Shown: in pieces, positions 1 to 5,784 of the stretch
How the letters are laid out: the number at the start of each line of letters is the position of its first letter
How positions within the stretch are numbered: position 1 is the stretch's first letter
Assembly (NCBI GenBank): GCA_043805315.1
Contig: JAZDID010000084.1
Span: forward strand, 1 to 8,805
Source of the DNA: JAHJEM01 sp043805315
Lineage (GTDB): Archaea > Nanobdellota > Nanobdellia > Woesearchaeales > JAHJEM01
Reading direction: 5' to 3'
Length of the DNA: 8,805 bases
Translations under genes and position numbers: made by a program
Notes under the pieces: model-generated
What the model saw: only the letters and a program-made list of their open reading frames with translations
What the model was told of the DNA's origin: nothing
Database searches by the model: none

Positions 1-7
1 TGAGAAC

Positions 8-103
8 CCTACTCCCCGCAAGTTTTTACCCTGAAAAAACTTGACAAAAAGGATTAGGAGTGGGGCATAACAAACTTGAAATCATTGTTAGCCCCACTTC
101 CAT
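8..103 (-). repeat. Two-hairpin repeat element, copy A
   Basis: Read on the minus strand from 103 down to 8. It starts ATGGAAGTGGG and folds into a bulged hairpin: AGTGGGGC+TAACAA (98-85) pairs with TTGTTA+T+GCCCCACT (73-59), with one unpaired base (A67 on the plus strand) and an 11-nt loop. A linker CCTAATCCTTTTTGT follows, then a second hairpin in which CAAGTTTTT pairs perfectly with AAAAACTTG (43-35 with 27-19). CCTA/TAGG can close the second hairpin outside. The same architecture occurs at 3521-3608 on the plus strand, with about 80 percent identity and compensatory changes. I see no gene here. It could be a dispersed repeat, the end of a structured RNA or a terminator-like element. Confidence 0.75.
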
Positions 104-261
104 GCGCTCATTATTACGCGCAATGAGAGTCCAATTATATAATATAGGAAAAATAGGAAAAAATGAGCAAAAAATGACGAAATATGTGCTAGAAAATACA
201 TATTGGAGTAACCAGGTTGCCTCTTTAGCAGTCTCGGCAGCTCAAAAACCAAACAGGTTCG
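104..261. other. AT-rich intergenic stretch without a convincing gene
   Basis: Nothing convincing is encoded here. A short dyad TGCGC/GCGCA (103-107 and 118-122) borders copy A of the repeat, and CTCATT/AATGAG (107-112 and 122-127) is an alternative pairing. An AT-rich TATA-like stretch lies at about 133-146 but leads to no credible start. An open frame running from a GTG at 60 to 272 begins inside the hairpin arm of copy A and looks like chance. Confidence 0.5.
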
Positions 262-272
262 TTTATAAATAA
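262..272 (+). promoter_or_regulatory. Upstream TATA box (TTTATAAATAA)
   Basis: TTTATAAATAA is a good archaeal TATA box. The identical 11-mer recurs at 379-389, 117 bp downstream. Initiation would fall around 288-292, exactly where an ATG (291) begins a 32-codon frame. It could be an upstream promoter of the S-layer gene giving a longer leader, or the promoter of a small leaderless gene. Confidence 0.45.
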
Positions 273-290
273 AAAAATGTTCACTTCAGA

Positions 291-389
291 ATGATAAACC
301 CTTCAAACATGAGAATTCCCTTGTTTAAGGCGCTCATAAGAAAGAAGGCAGGTTGTGAGGGTAAATTGTTGCGAAAACTTTATAAATAA
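291..389 (+). CDS. Possible leaderless small protein, 32 aa, basic
   Basis: An ATG 27-28 bases downstream of the TATA box at 262-272 opens a 32-codon frame ending in TAA at 387-389. The product would begin MINPSNMRIP and end in a Lys/Arg-rich tail (RKKAGCEGKLLRKLYK). Seen: promoter spacing that would suit a leaderless message, and no Shine-Dalgarno site. Against it: the frame is short, I recognise no family, and its last codons are the TATA box of the next promoter, so termination there may be chance. I keep it only as a candidate. Confidence 0.2.
   Translation: MINPSNMRIPLFKALIRKKAGCEGKLLRKLYK
372..389 (+). promoter_or_regulatory. Main S-layer promoter (BRE + TATA)
   Basis: CGAAAAC (372-378), a BRE-like purine-rich element, directly precedes the TATA box TTTATAAATAA (379-389). 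The predicted start of transcription is about 408-413. This would give a leader of roughly 140 nt for the S-layer mRNA, beginning just before the fold at 418-500. A second TATA-like sequence (TATAAAG, 492-498) could fire a shorter leader instead. Confidence 0.6.
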
Positions 390-417
390 GTTATAACTTT
401 GAATGGATACCATAGTT

Positions 418-500
418 GACTTTATAGAAAAGCATACATTGGCTCTGGAGTACATGCCAACCGCTTTGGAGCAGGATGCTATGCAAAATAATATAAAGTC
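418..500 (+). promoter_or_regulatory. Structured 5' leader of the S-layer mRNA
   Basis: GACTTTATA (418-426) and TATAAAGTC (492-500) are perfect 9-bp complements. Nested inside are GCATA/TATGC (432-436 with 480-484), the hairpin TTGGC/GCCAA (439-443 with 456-460) and a small hairpin GCT/AGC (463-465 with 470-472). The predicted shape is a closed branched fold of 83 nt located at the extreme 5' end of the transcript from the TATA box at 379. A role in mRNA stability or in control of S-layer synthesis is inference. It is not a tRNA: there is no T-loop GTTCRA or matching cloverleaf. The outer arms resemble TATA sequences, so some of the symmetry may come from promoter composition. Confidence 0.45.
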
Positions 501-541
501 ACAGAGGTGAAAGGATAATAACCTGAAAACATTAAACACAT

Positions 542-548
542 GGAGGTG
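542..548 (+). promoter_or_regulatory. Strong ribosome binding site of the S-layer gene
   Basis: GGAGGTG lies 5 bases before the ATG at 554 and is a near-perfect complement to the archaeal 16S rRNA 3' end. A second similar motif, AGAGGTGA, occurs at 502-509 just after the leader fold but has no useful start at the right spacing. The site fixes the start of the S-layer gene at 554. Confidence 0.85.
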
Positions 549-553
549 TTTAC

Positions 554-3139
554 ATGAACGTGAAAAAAACAATAAAGAGATTGATGGCGCTGGGAACCGG
601 AGCTACCATGATTGGCGCAACAATCGCCGGAGCTTTGGCCTACGACCTCGCTGACTATCCGTCTCCGTTCGTCAAGGATGGAGTGGTAGACACGCTGATC
701 GTCATCGGTGCCGCTGCAAAGCCAATGGATACCCTAGGCGCAATTGATATTGCCGCAAGCGTCCAAGCAGCAGCAAAGACCCCAGTAGCTGTCGGCGGAG
801 CAACAGGCGGAGTGACCCTGACAGGTGACAATGTCGCCATTTCAAGGAGCTCAAACCTGCTCGAAGTGAACCAGTTCCTCGGAGACGTCAGGAAGACCTT
901 GACAGAGGCAGACCTCAAGGCACTCGCTGGCGGAACCATGACCACTGGAGGCCACAGCACCAAATACAACCAGTATTTGCGGCTGAACTTCACTGATGCA
1001 GCAACCACAGCACAAGGCAGGAACTCAGGAAGAGTAGTATATGAGAGAGACACCAAGAGCAAAATAACCGGTGACTTCCTCTACTTCCAGGGTAATGTCT
1101 ACATGTGGGAGTACCAGCTTGAGTTCTCTGACGGACTTGAGAGCGATGTCGACTCTTCAGCCAATCTTGATGATCTGGAAGACGAAGCATTGAACATCTT
1201 TGGTACTGACTACACGATTGTCGACACAACAACAGCCTCGACATCCAACACATTAACTCTCAAGTTAATGGGCGGAGACGTCTCAGACACGCTCGGAGAA
1301 GGCGAGACCAAGACCTACACCTTGAACGGCGTTGACTATGAAGTCACAGCAGTCTTCATCTCAGACGTGGCACCAACCAAGGCGAAGTTCTCAGTCAACG
1401 GCGAGTTGACAAAAGAGCTCGCAGACTCAGACACTGACATCCTCTCCAACGGGATCGAGATCGGCATACGGTCTATCCTGACCAACCAGAGAGAGGGAAT
1501 CGTCGAGTTCTTCCTTGGAGCCAACAAGTTGGAGCTGACTGACACGAACTTCTCAGATGATAGCTTCAGCAGCGGTGTCAAGATAGGCGGCGAGACGATA
1601 GAGGATGCGGAGATCAAGATAAAGGCATCCTATATCACAGGAAGCAACTATCCAGACTCTGGAGAAAAGCTGGCCATCAACAGCGTCTACTACCAGCTCA
1701 AGGCGGATGCATCGTCAGGTTCTGACATCTACATCCCTCCAGGCCATGGATTGAAAGAATACCTGGACGAGTCTGCTGGCATGCTGAACCCGACCTGGGA
1801 CATCAAGTACGAAGGGCTCATGGACGTGGAAACAACGCCCATCAAGTTTGACCCGAGCGGAGACGACGCGTACTTCCTGGAGTTCACCAACAACGAGGGC
1901 CTTGTTTACTCGGTTCCGTTTGTAGACAACTCTGGAAGTTTGTTCTGGTTCGGCTCAGACACCGAGCACTTGTTTGCCATGGAGACCAACATTACAAACA
2001 GGAGCGCCTACAGGATTGCAGAGAACGACTACTTTATCGTGACTGACAGGAATGACGACCAAGGAATAACGCACATCCTGCAGTTTGATTCAGTGGACGA
2101 GACCAACAAGCAGATCCTGCTGGACGACCTCGCGACAGGTTCCAAGACAGTAACGTACAGTGCAGCATCAACCAACCTGACACAAAACGGCGGTTGGGAA
2201 AGTTGCACTGGTGCGTATGGTAACCTTATTGTCGGCGGAGCAACCTTCCGGGTCTATGTGTGTGGTGATGCAGGAATCGGCTACAACCTCAGCGTTGACC
2301 ATGATGGAGATGGGACAGTAACATTCAAGAAAAGAGTAAATATCGTCACACAAGGTGGCGCTTTACTTAACTTGACAGGAAACTTGTCCTATGCACAGCT
2401 GCACAGCGGTAACATCACAGAAGGTGATGGATTCAATGTATCCCTCACTGTACCGCAGAGGCTCTTTGACGAGAACGGCCCGTACAACACCACTGGTGGA
2501 CTCCAGGCAAGCACAGACATGCGGAACAACATCCAGATAATTAAGAGGACCAGCAACCAGATAGGAATCAGTGTCGATTCGACACAGTACCTCGCCTTGA
2601 AAAGTGACCAGGCAAACAATGACTACCAGTATGCCCTGTCGCCTTTCGGTGACTTCTGGACATACTACAATCCGCCTGGAACAACAGAGGCAGAGAGCCT
2701 GACCATTGACTTCCCGAAACAACAGAGGGGAGTCCAGGTGTTTGTGACCGCAGGACCCATCACGACAACAAAGACCACAGCAAGTGGAGACACACAGGCC
2801 TATACCATCAACCAGGCTTCAGTCGGCATCGCAGTCATGGATACTGACGTCCAGCTTGGCCAGGGCAACATGATCGTTGTCGGCGGACCTTGTGTCAACA
2901 CCATTGCCATGGAGCTCATGGAGAACCCGGCAATCTGCGCTGAAGGCTTTGAGCCAGGAAAGGCAGTCATCAAGCTGTACGCTGACAAGAACGCCTTGTT
3001 AGTTGCAGGCTATGACTGGCAAGACACGCTCGGAGCATCTTACGTGCTTGCGCAGTACGCGGACTACAAGCTCAGCGGCACTGAGATGGAAGTTGTTGTC
3101 GCAGACCTCGACCACATCACTGTGAACAAGGTCGAATAA
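554..3139 (+). CDS. Archaeal S-layer protein, 861 aa
   Basis: Main surface-layer glycoprotein, exported and assembled into the cell's outer lattice. Residues 1-29 form a Sec signal peptide: a KKTIKR basic start, a Gly/Ala/Ile core, and likely cleavage after AGALA before YDLADYP. The mature N-terminus (DTLIVIGAAAKPMDTLGAID) matches the S-layer N-domain style known from Methanococcales and DPANN archaea. The C-terminus (VVGGPCVN, then GKAVIKLYADKNALLVAGYD and YKLSGTEMEVV) is the matching C-domain. The middle is beta-rich, acidic and Thr/Ser-rich. I count eleven N-X-S/T sequons, most between about residues 475 and 660, suggesting heavy N-glycosylation. Only four cysteines exist (C551, C570, C780, C795), suggesting two local disulfides. 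Start chosen from the GGAGGTG site. It is a stand-alone gene with its own long leader and T-rich terminator. Confidence 0.93.
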   Translation: MNVKKTIKRLMALGTGATMIGATIAGALAYDLADYPSPFVKDGVVDTLIVIGAAAKPMDTLGAIDIAASVQAAAKTPVAVGGATGGVTLTGDNVAISRSSNLLEVNQFLGDVRKTLTEADLKALAGGTMTTGGHSTKYNQYLRLNFTDAATTAQGRNSGRVVYERDTKSKITGDFLYFQGNVYMWEYQLEFSDGLESDVDSSANLDDLEDEALNIFGTDYTIVDTTTASTSNTLTLKLMGGDVSDTLGEGETKTYTLNGVDYEVTAVFISDVAPTKAKFSVNGELTKELADSDTDILSNGIEIGIRSILTNQREGIVEFFLGANKLELTDTNFSDDSFSSGVKIGGETIEDAEIKIKASYITGSNYPDSGEKLAINSVYYQLKADASSGSDIYIPPGHGLKEYLDESAGMLNPTWDIKYEGLMDVETTPIKFDPSGDDAYFLEFTNNEGLVYSVPFVDNSGSLFWFGSDTEHLFAMETNITNRSAYRIAENDYFIVTDRNDDQGITHILQFDSVDETNKQILLDDLATGSKTVTYSAASTNLTQNGGWESCTGAYGNLIVGGATFRVYVCGDAGIGYNLSVDHDGDGTVTFKKRVNIVTQGGALLNLTGNLSYAQLHSGNITEGDGFNVSLTVPQRLFDENGPYNTTGGLQASTDMRNNIQIIKRTSNQIGISVDSTQYLALKSDQANNDYQYALSPFGDFWTYYNPPGTTEAESLTIDFPKQQRGVQVFVTAGPITTTKTTASGDTQAYTINQASVGIAVMDTDVQLGQGNMIVVGGPCVNTIAMELMENPAICAEGFEPGKAVIKLYADKNALLVAGYDWQDTLGASYVLAQYADYKLSGTEMEVVVADLDHITVNKVE

Positions 3140-3149
3140 ACACAACATA

Positions 3150-3178
3150 TTTTTTTTATTTTTTTTATTTTTTCTTTT
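3150..3178 (+). terminator. T-rich terminator of the S-layer gene
   Basis: Runs of 8, 8, 6 and 4 T, interrupted by single A or C bases, begin 11 bases after the stop codon. This is the typical hairpin-independent archaeal terminator, and an unusually long one, consistent with a highly transcribed gene. Confidence 0.8.
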
Positions 3179-3191
3179 ATCATGTTATAAG

Positions 3192-3204
3192 AAATTATAA
3201 AAAT
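3192..3204 (+). promoter_or_regulatory. Possible TATA box of the structured element, plus strand
   Basis: AAATTATAAAAAT is TATA-like and would start a transcript near 3220-3225, about 40 bases before the first arm of the multi-hairpin element. It lies close to the S-layer terminator in very AT-rich DNA, so a chance match is possible. Confidence 0.35.
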
Positions 3205-3263
3205 AATTCTATTCTTTAATGTCTTTACGCAAACAATATCAAATTCACGATTTTCTTTCAGGT

Positions 3264-3494
3264 GCACGCCACCACTTCGGCGGCAGACTACCTGAAATCA
3301 CCGTGATTTCTGGTATGCCACAAACCTCTGGTTTGAGGCAGGCTAAAAACTGCATTCTATACACAAATCGAAAGATGCAGTTTTTGTCCTACTGGACAGC
3401 CCGGAGGGCATACTCACCAATAGTAATTGGTGGTAATTTACAAACCTGCGGTTTGCAAATCATCCCCAGTCCAGTCTGCGCCGTGGTGGCGTGC
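3264..3494. ncRNA. Multi-hairpin structured element (candidate ncRNA or MITE-like repeat), 231 bp
   Basis: The ends pair: GCACGCCACCAC (3264-3275) with GTGGTGGCGTGC (3483-3494), then GGC/GCC (3279-3281 with 3480-3482) and GCAGACT/AGTCTGC (3283-3289 with 3473-3479), about 22 bp in all. Inside lie several hairpins: ACC-T-GAAATCA/TGATTTC-T-GGT around loop CCG (3290-3314); TGCC-A-CAAACC/GGTTTG-A-GGCA (3316-3340); AAAAACTGCAT/ATGCAGTTTTT (3345-3355 with 3375-3385); GTCC/GGAC (3386-3397); GCCC/GGGC (3399-3409); CACCAAT/ATTGGTG (3415-3432); and ATTT-A-CAAACC/GGTTTG-C-AAAT (3436-3460). Much richer in G+C than its flanks. Neither SRP RNA nor RNase P hallmarks are seen on either strand. TATA-like boxes exist on both sides, so the transcribed strand is undecided. 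A non-autonomous transposon is the main alternative. Confidence 0.55.
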
Positions 3495-3520
3495 GAAATG
3501 AAGCTTTACGGATTACCTGA

Positions 3521-3608
3521 ATGGAAGTGGGATTAAAAAGGAATTCATGTCTTTTTATATCCCACTGCTAATGCTTTTTATCAAATTTTTGGCAAAAATT
3601 TGCGTAGC
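3521..3608 (+). repeat. Two-hairpin repeat element, copy B
   Basis: Same design as copy A at 8-103. ATGGAAGTGGG opens a bulged hairpin: AGTGGGAT+T+AAAAAG (3526-3540) pairs with CTTTTT+A+T+ATCCCACT (3551-3566), with a single bulged T at 3558. The linker GCTAATGCTTTTTAT follows, then a perfect 9-bp hairpin CAAATTTTT/AAAAATTTG around loop GGC (3582-3602), closed by GCTA/TAGC (3567-3570 with 3605-3608). Most differences from copy A in the stems are paired changes. It begins 26 bp after the multi-hairpin element and could be its 3' end or terminator. Alternatively it is an independent repeat. Confidence 0.75.
3551..3560 (-). promoter_or_regulatory. Possible TATA box of the structured element, minus strand
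   Basis: Read on the minus strand this is ATATAAAAAG, a good TATA sequence. It would start a transcript near 3525 that reads leftward through the multi-hairpin element. It is also one arm of the copy B hairpin, so its TATA character may be incidental. Confidence 0.3.
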
Positions 3609-3690
3609 ACCGCCACCAAAGGCGCATGTATTGAAAGAGGAAGGAATAGTATTATAGTATCACAACGAATTGATTTGTTCTCGAAATCGC
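3609..3690. other. Non-coding stretch with a small hairpin and an operator-like dyad
   Basis: CGCC/GGCG (3611-3614 with 3621-3624) forms a small hairpin. Its 5' part, GCACCGCCACC (3607-3617), resembles the outer arm GCACGCCACC of the element at 3264. Further on, GATTT/AAATC (3672-3676 with 3684-3688) is a short dyad directly upstream of the promoter of the next gene and could bind a regulator. I see no gene. Confidence 0.4.
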
Positions 3691-3691
3691 A

Positions 3692-3702
3692 ATATTTAAA
3701 TA
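3692..3702 (+). promoter_or_regulatory. Promoter of the COG1361-like gene
   Basis: ATATTTAAATA is a canonical archaeal TATA box. Initiation near 3723-3728 would leave a leader of about 30 nt containing GAGGA (3746-3750), a moderate ribosome binding site 6 bases before the ATG at 3757. Confidence 0.65.
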
Positions 3703-3756
3703 CACTAATCTTCCAGAAAAAGAGTATCTTTATCATCGTATTGCAGAGGAATATGC

Positions 3757-5715
3757 ATGAACAAGGGATTCGCGCTTGGCTGTCTGGTATGCCTCTTGCT
3801 GTTCCTTCCCTCCGGCCTTGCAGACCAGCTCCTGTATTCTGAATGGCATTATTCAGGAGACAGCTTTGAGATAGACGAGGAAGGCTATGACCAGGACATC
3901 TATTACCTCTCCTATTTCGTGCAAGTCCGGAACACAGACAATGGGCCAGGCATTGATGAGACCGGGATTGAGCAGGCGAACAACAGGCTCCTGATGAAGA
4001 AGAACAACAAGGGCTTCACACTGGTGGAAGGGGAGTGCAAGATCGAACCCCTGATCAAGTACTGCTTTGAGGACGCGGACTGGTATGACAAGGAGAGCCA
4101 GGGCCATCTCAAGTACGAGCACGGCGACGAGTATCCTGGATTGAAGATCTCTGTATATAAGATCGGGCCTACTCTTGAGGTGACCAGGACTTCAGAAGAC
4201 ATGTCATTGAACCTCAACCAGCCTTCTGCGGTCAAGATCATGATCAAGAATACCGGAGACAGGAGGGCGTCAGATGCGGCGTATACAGAGCGGCCTCCGA
4301 AGACAGTCGACACGTACGGCGTCTCAGGATTCACCACTGGTTTCCTGCTCAACCATGATTACCTGGAATGGCTGGGCTCCCTACCTCCGAATGAGAAGCT
4401 CTACCTCCAATACAATATCAAGCCCATAACCTATGAGAGCTTCAAGATTCCGGCAACCCTCTTCTATTCCTATGAAGGCGTGCAGAGCAACCAGAGCATC
4501 CTTGATCTCGCCTTCACCGTCATCACCCCCTACTCGTTCACGAGCGCTGTAAACCCTACGACAGTCAATATCAATGAATTGGCCACGTATAATGTGCTCT
4601 TCAAGAATGAGGACATGTATGATACGATGGATGTGCTTGTACGGATCAGCATCCCGAAAGAGCTCCAGCTGGTCAGAAAACCATTAAGCCTTAACCAGGA
4701 GAATGATTTCTGGCTATTCCAGATGAAGCTCCTGCCATTGACCAGCTTCAATTTTGACATCGACCTGCGCGGGACAGCCACCGGAAGCTACAATATCTCG
4801 ACCTATGGAGAATTCCGCATCCGCGATGAAGAGATCCAGAAAAAGCTTGCGAGCATGTTCACCATCTCGACAGACAAGGTCGAGCCGACAGTGCGGTTCT
4901 CTGAAGAATCTGTCGAGGCAGGAACAAAAGTGCGGGTGAAAGCCCTGCTGGAGAACAAGGATGACAGCAAGATCTTTGTCAAGATCAAAGGAACGCTCTC
5001 CAGCTCCTTCTTGAGCACGCCTATTGAGATCTCAGATGCTGACCTGGACCAGGAGGAGGTTAAGCTCTATATCGACCAGGACCTCACGACGCCGATAACC
5101 AACAAGAAGCTTGAATACCGCTTTGACTTCACTGGAAGCTATGAGACCATCGAAGGAGAGAAATACAACTTCTCAACCTTCAAAATCCTCACGGTGAATC
5201 CTGGAGGAGGGGACGTGTTCGAGATCACCCAGGACGTGAGCGATGGCCTGGTCATCAGGGGAGAGAACATCACGGTCAAGACCAGCGTGAAGAACCTCAA
5301 GAACTTCAAGACCACAAGAGTCAATGTGAGCGACAGCGTTCCTGAAGGGTTGCAGATCGTCGGCGGCACGAACAAAAACTTCATCGACCTCGATGCGCTC
5401 GAGAAGAAACAGGCATACCTTTACCGGCTCGAAGTCCCGAAAGAATTCCTGGACCAGGAATTCACGATCAATTCCCAGGTCAGCTACCAGGAGTACAATT
5501 TCGAGGCGAGCAAGACCATTACTGTCCTTGACGCGCCAAATGCCACCACGCCGATCATTGAGAACACCACACAAATCAACACGACCTGGGATGACAACAA
5601 CAGCTCTGGCAGCGGCGACAACAGCAATGCGACGAAATCCAAGGAGAGCCTCCTGACCAGGATCGCCAACGCGATCGAGGACTTCTTCAACATCCTCATC
5701 GGAAGGAAAAAATAA
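3757..5715 (+). CDS. Secreted S-layer-domain protein (COG1361/DUF11-like), 652 aa
   Basis: Exported cell-surface protein; the exact role is unknown. Residues 1-22 are a Sec signal peptide (MNKGF, Leu-rich core, likely cut after SGLA). The N-terminal domain (about 23-130) contains YSGDSFEIDEEGY and a close cysteine pair, C94 and C103, probably a disulfide. This module often precedes COG1361 repeats in DPANN surface proteins. Four Ig-like or DUF11/NEW3-like beta domains follow, at roughly 131-249, 250-366, 367-474 and 475-590; LEVTRTSEDMSLNLNQP and ENITVKTSVKNL are typical strand starts. About ten N-X-S/T sequons are present, crowding in the Ser/Asn/Thr linker at about 590-628. The end (about 629-652, SLLTRIANAIEDFFNILIG, then RKK) is an amphipathic helix, not a clear transmembrane or PGF-type anchor. 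Start set by the TATA box and GAGGA. Confidence 0.82.
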   Translation: MNKGFALGCLVCLLLFLPSGLADQLLYSEWHYSGDSFEIDEEGYDQDIYYLSYFVQVRNTDNGPGIDETGIEQANNRLLMKKNNKGFTLVEGECKIEPLIKYCFEDADWYDKESQGHLKYEHGDEYPGLKISVYKIGPTLEVTRTSEDMSLNLNQPSAVKIMIKNTGDRRASDAAYTERPPKTVDTYGVSGFTTGFLLNHDYLEWLGSLPPNEKLYLQYNIKPITYESFKIPATLFYSYEGVQSNQSILDLAFTVITPYSFTSAVNPTTVNINELATYNVLFKNEDMYDTMDVLVRISIPKELQLVRKPLSLNQENDFWLFQMKLLPLTSFNFDIDLRGTATGSYNISTYGEFRIRDEEIQKKLASMFTISTDKVEPTVRFSEESVEAGTKVRVKALLENKDDSKIFVKIKGTLSSSFLSTPIEISDADLDQEEVKLYIDQDLTTPITNKKLEYRFDFTGSYETIEGEKYNFSTFKILTVNPGGGDVFEITQDVSDGLVIRGENITVKTSVKNLKNFKTTRVNVSDSVPEGLQIVGGTNKNFIDLDALEKKQAYLYRLEVPKEFLDQEFTINSQVSYQEYNFEASKTITVLDAPNATTPIIENTTQINTTWDDNNSSGSGDNSNATKSKESLLTRIANAIEDFFNILIGRKK

Positions 5716-5784
5716 GAAATGGCGCTAGCGCATACACTACAGCGCAACAATGCACACCTTCTGAGTTCATGCATTCTCTACAGC
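5716..5784. other. Convergent intergenic gap
   Basis: Sixty-nine bases separate the stop codons of two converging genes. It holds a perfect 10-bp palindrome GCGCTAGCGC (5722-5731) and a nearby AGCGCA repeat. No strong T-rich terminator is visible on either strand, so transcripts from the two genes may overlap. Confidence 0.45.

Noticed and set aside
60..272. 70-codon plus-strand open frame from a GTG start
   Set aside because: It begins inside the hairpin arm of repeat copy A, has no ribosome site or well-placed promoter, ends in a TATA box and has no recognisable family.
418..500. tRNA-like length and closed stem in the S-layer leader
   Set aside because: No T-loop consensus, no anticodon arm in the right place and a 9-bp outer stem; it does not form a cloverleaf.
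540..557. Five-codon frame (MEVFT) whose stop overlaps the S-layer ATG
   Set aside because: Its codons are the Shine-Dalgarno site itself; translation coupling is possible in principle but nothing supports it.
303..572. 89-codon minus-strand open frame
   Set aside because: It lies antisense to the S-layer promoter and leader, with low-complexity Cys/Phe/Ser content and no start signals.
655..1062. Minus-strand frames inside the S-layer gene
   Set aside because: Shadows of the strongly coding plus strand; no start signals or recognisable products.
3386..3418. SRP RNA helix 8-like GGACAGCCCGGAGGGC
   Set aside because: The essential AGCA of the symmetric loop on the 3' side is absent (CATACTC instead), and the overall architecture differs.
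3264..3494. RNase P RNA
   Set aside because: The universally conserved GGAAAGTCC-like and ACANAANNNGGCTTA-like blocks are missing on both strands.
3219..3536. 105-codon plus-strand frame over the multi-hairpin element
   Set aside because: The translation merely reads the hairpin arms (for example PQTSGL and LQTCGL from the CAAACC/GGTTTG stems). The base pairing explains the sequence better than a protein does.
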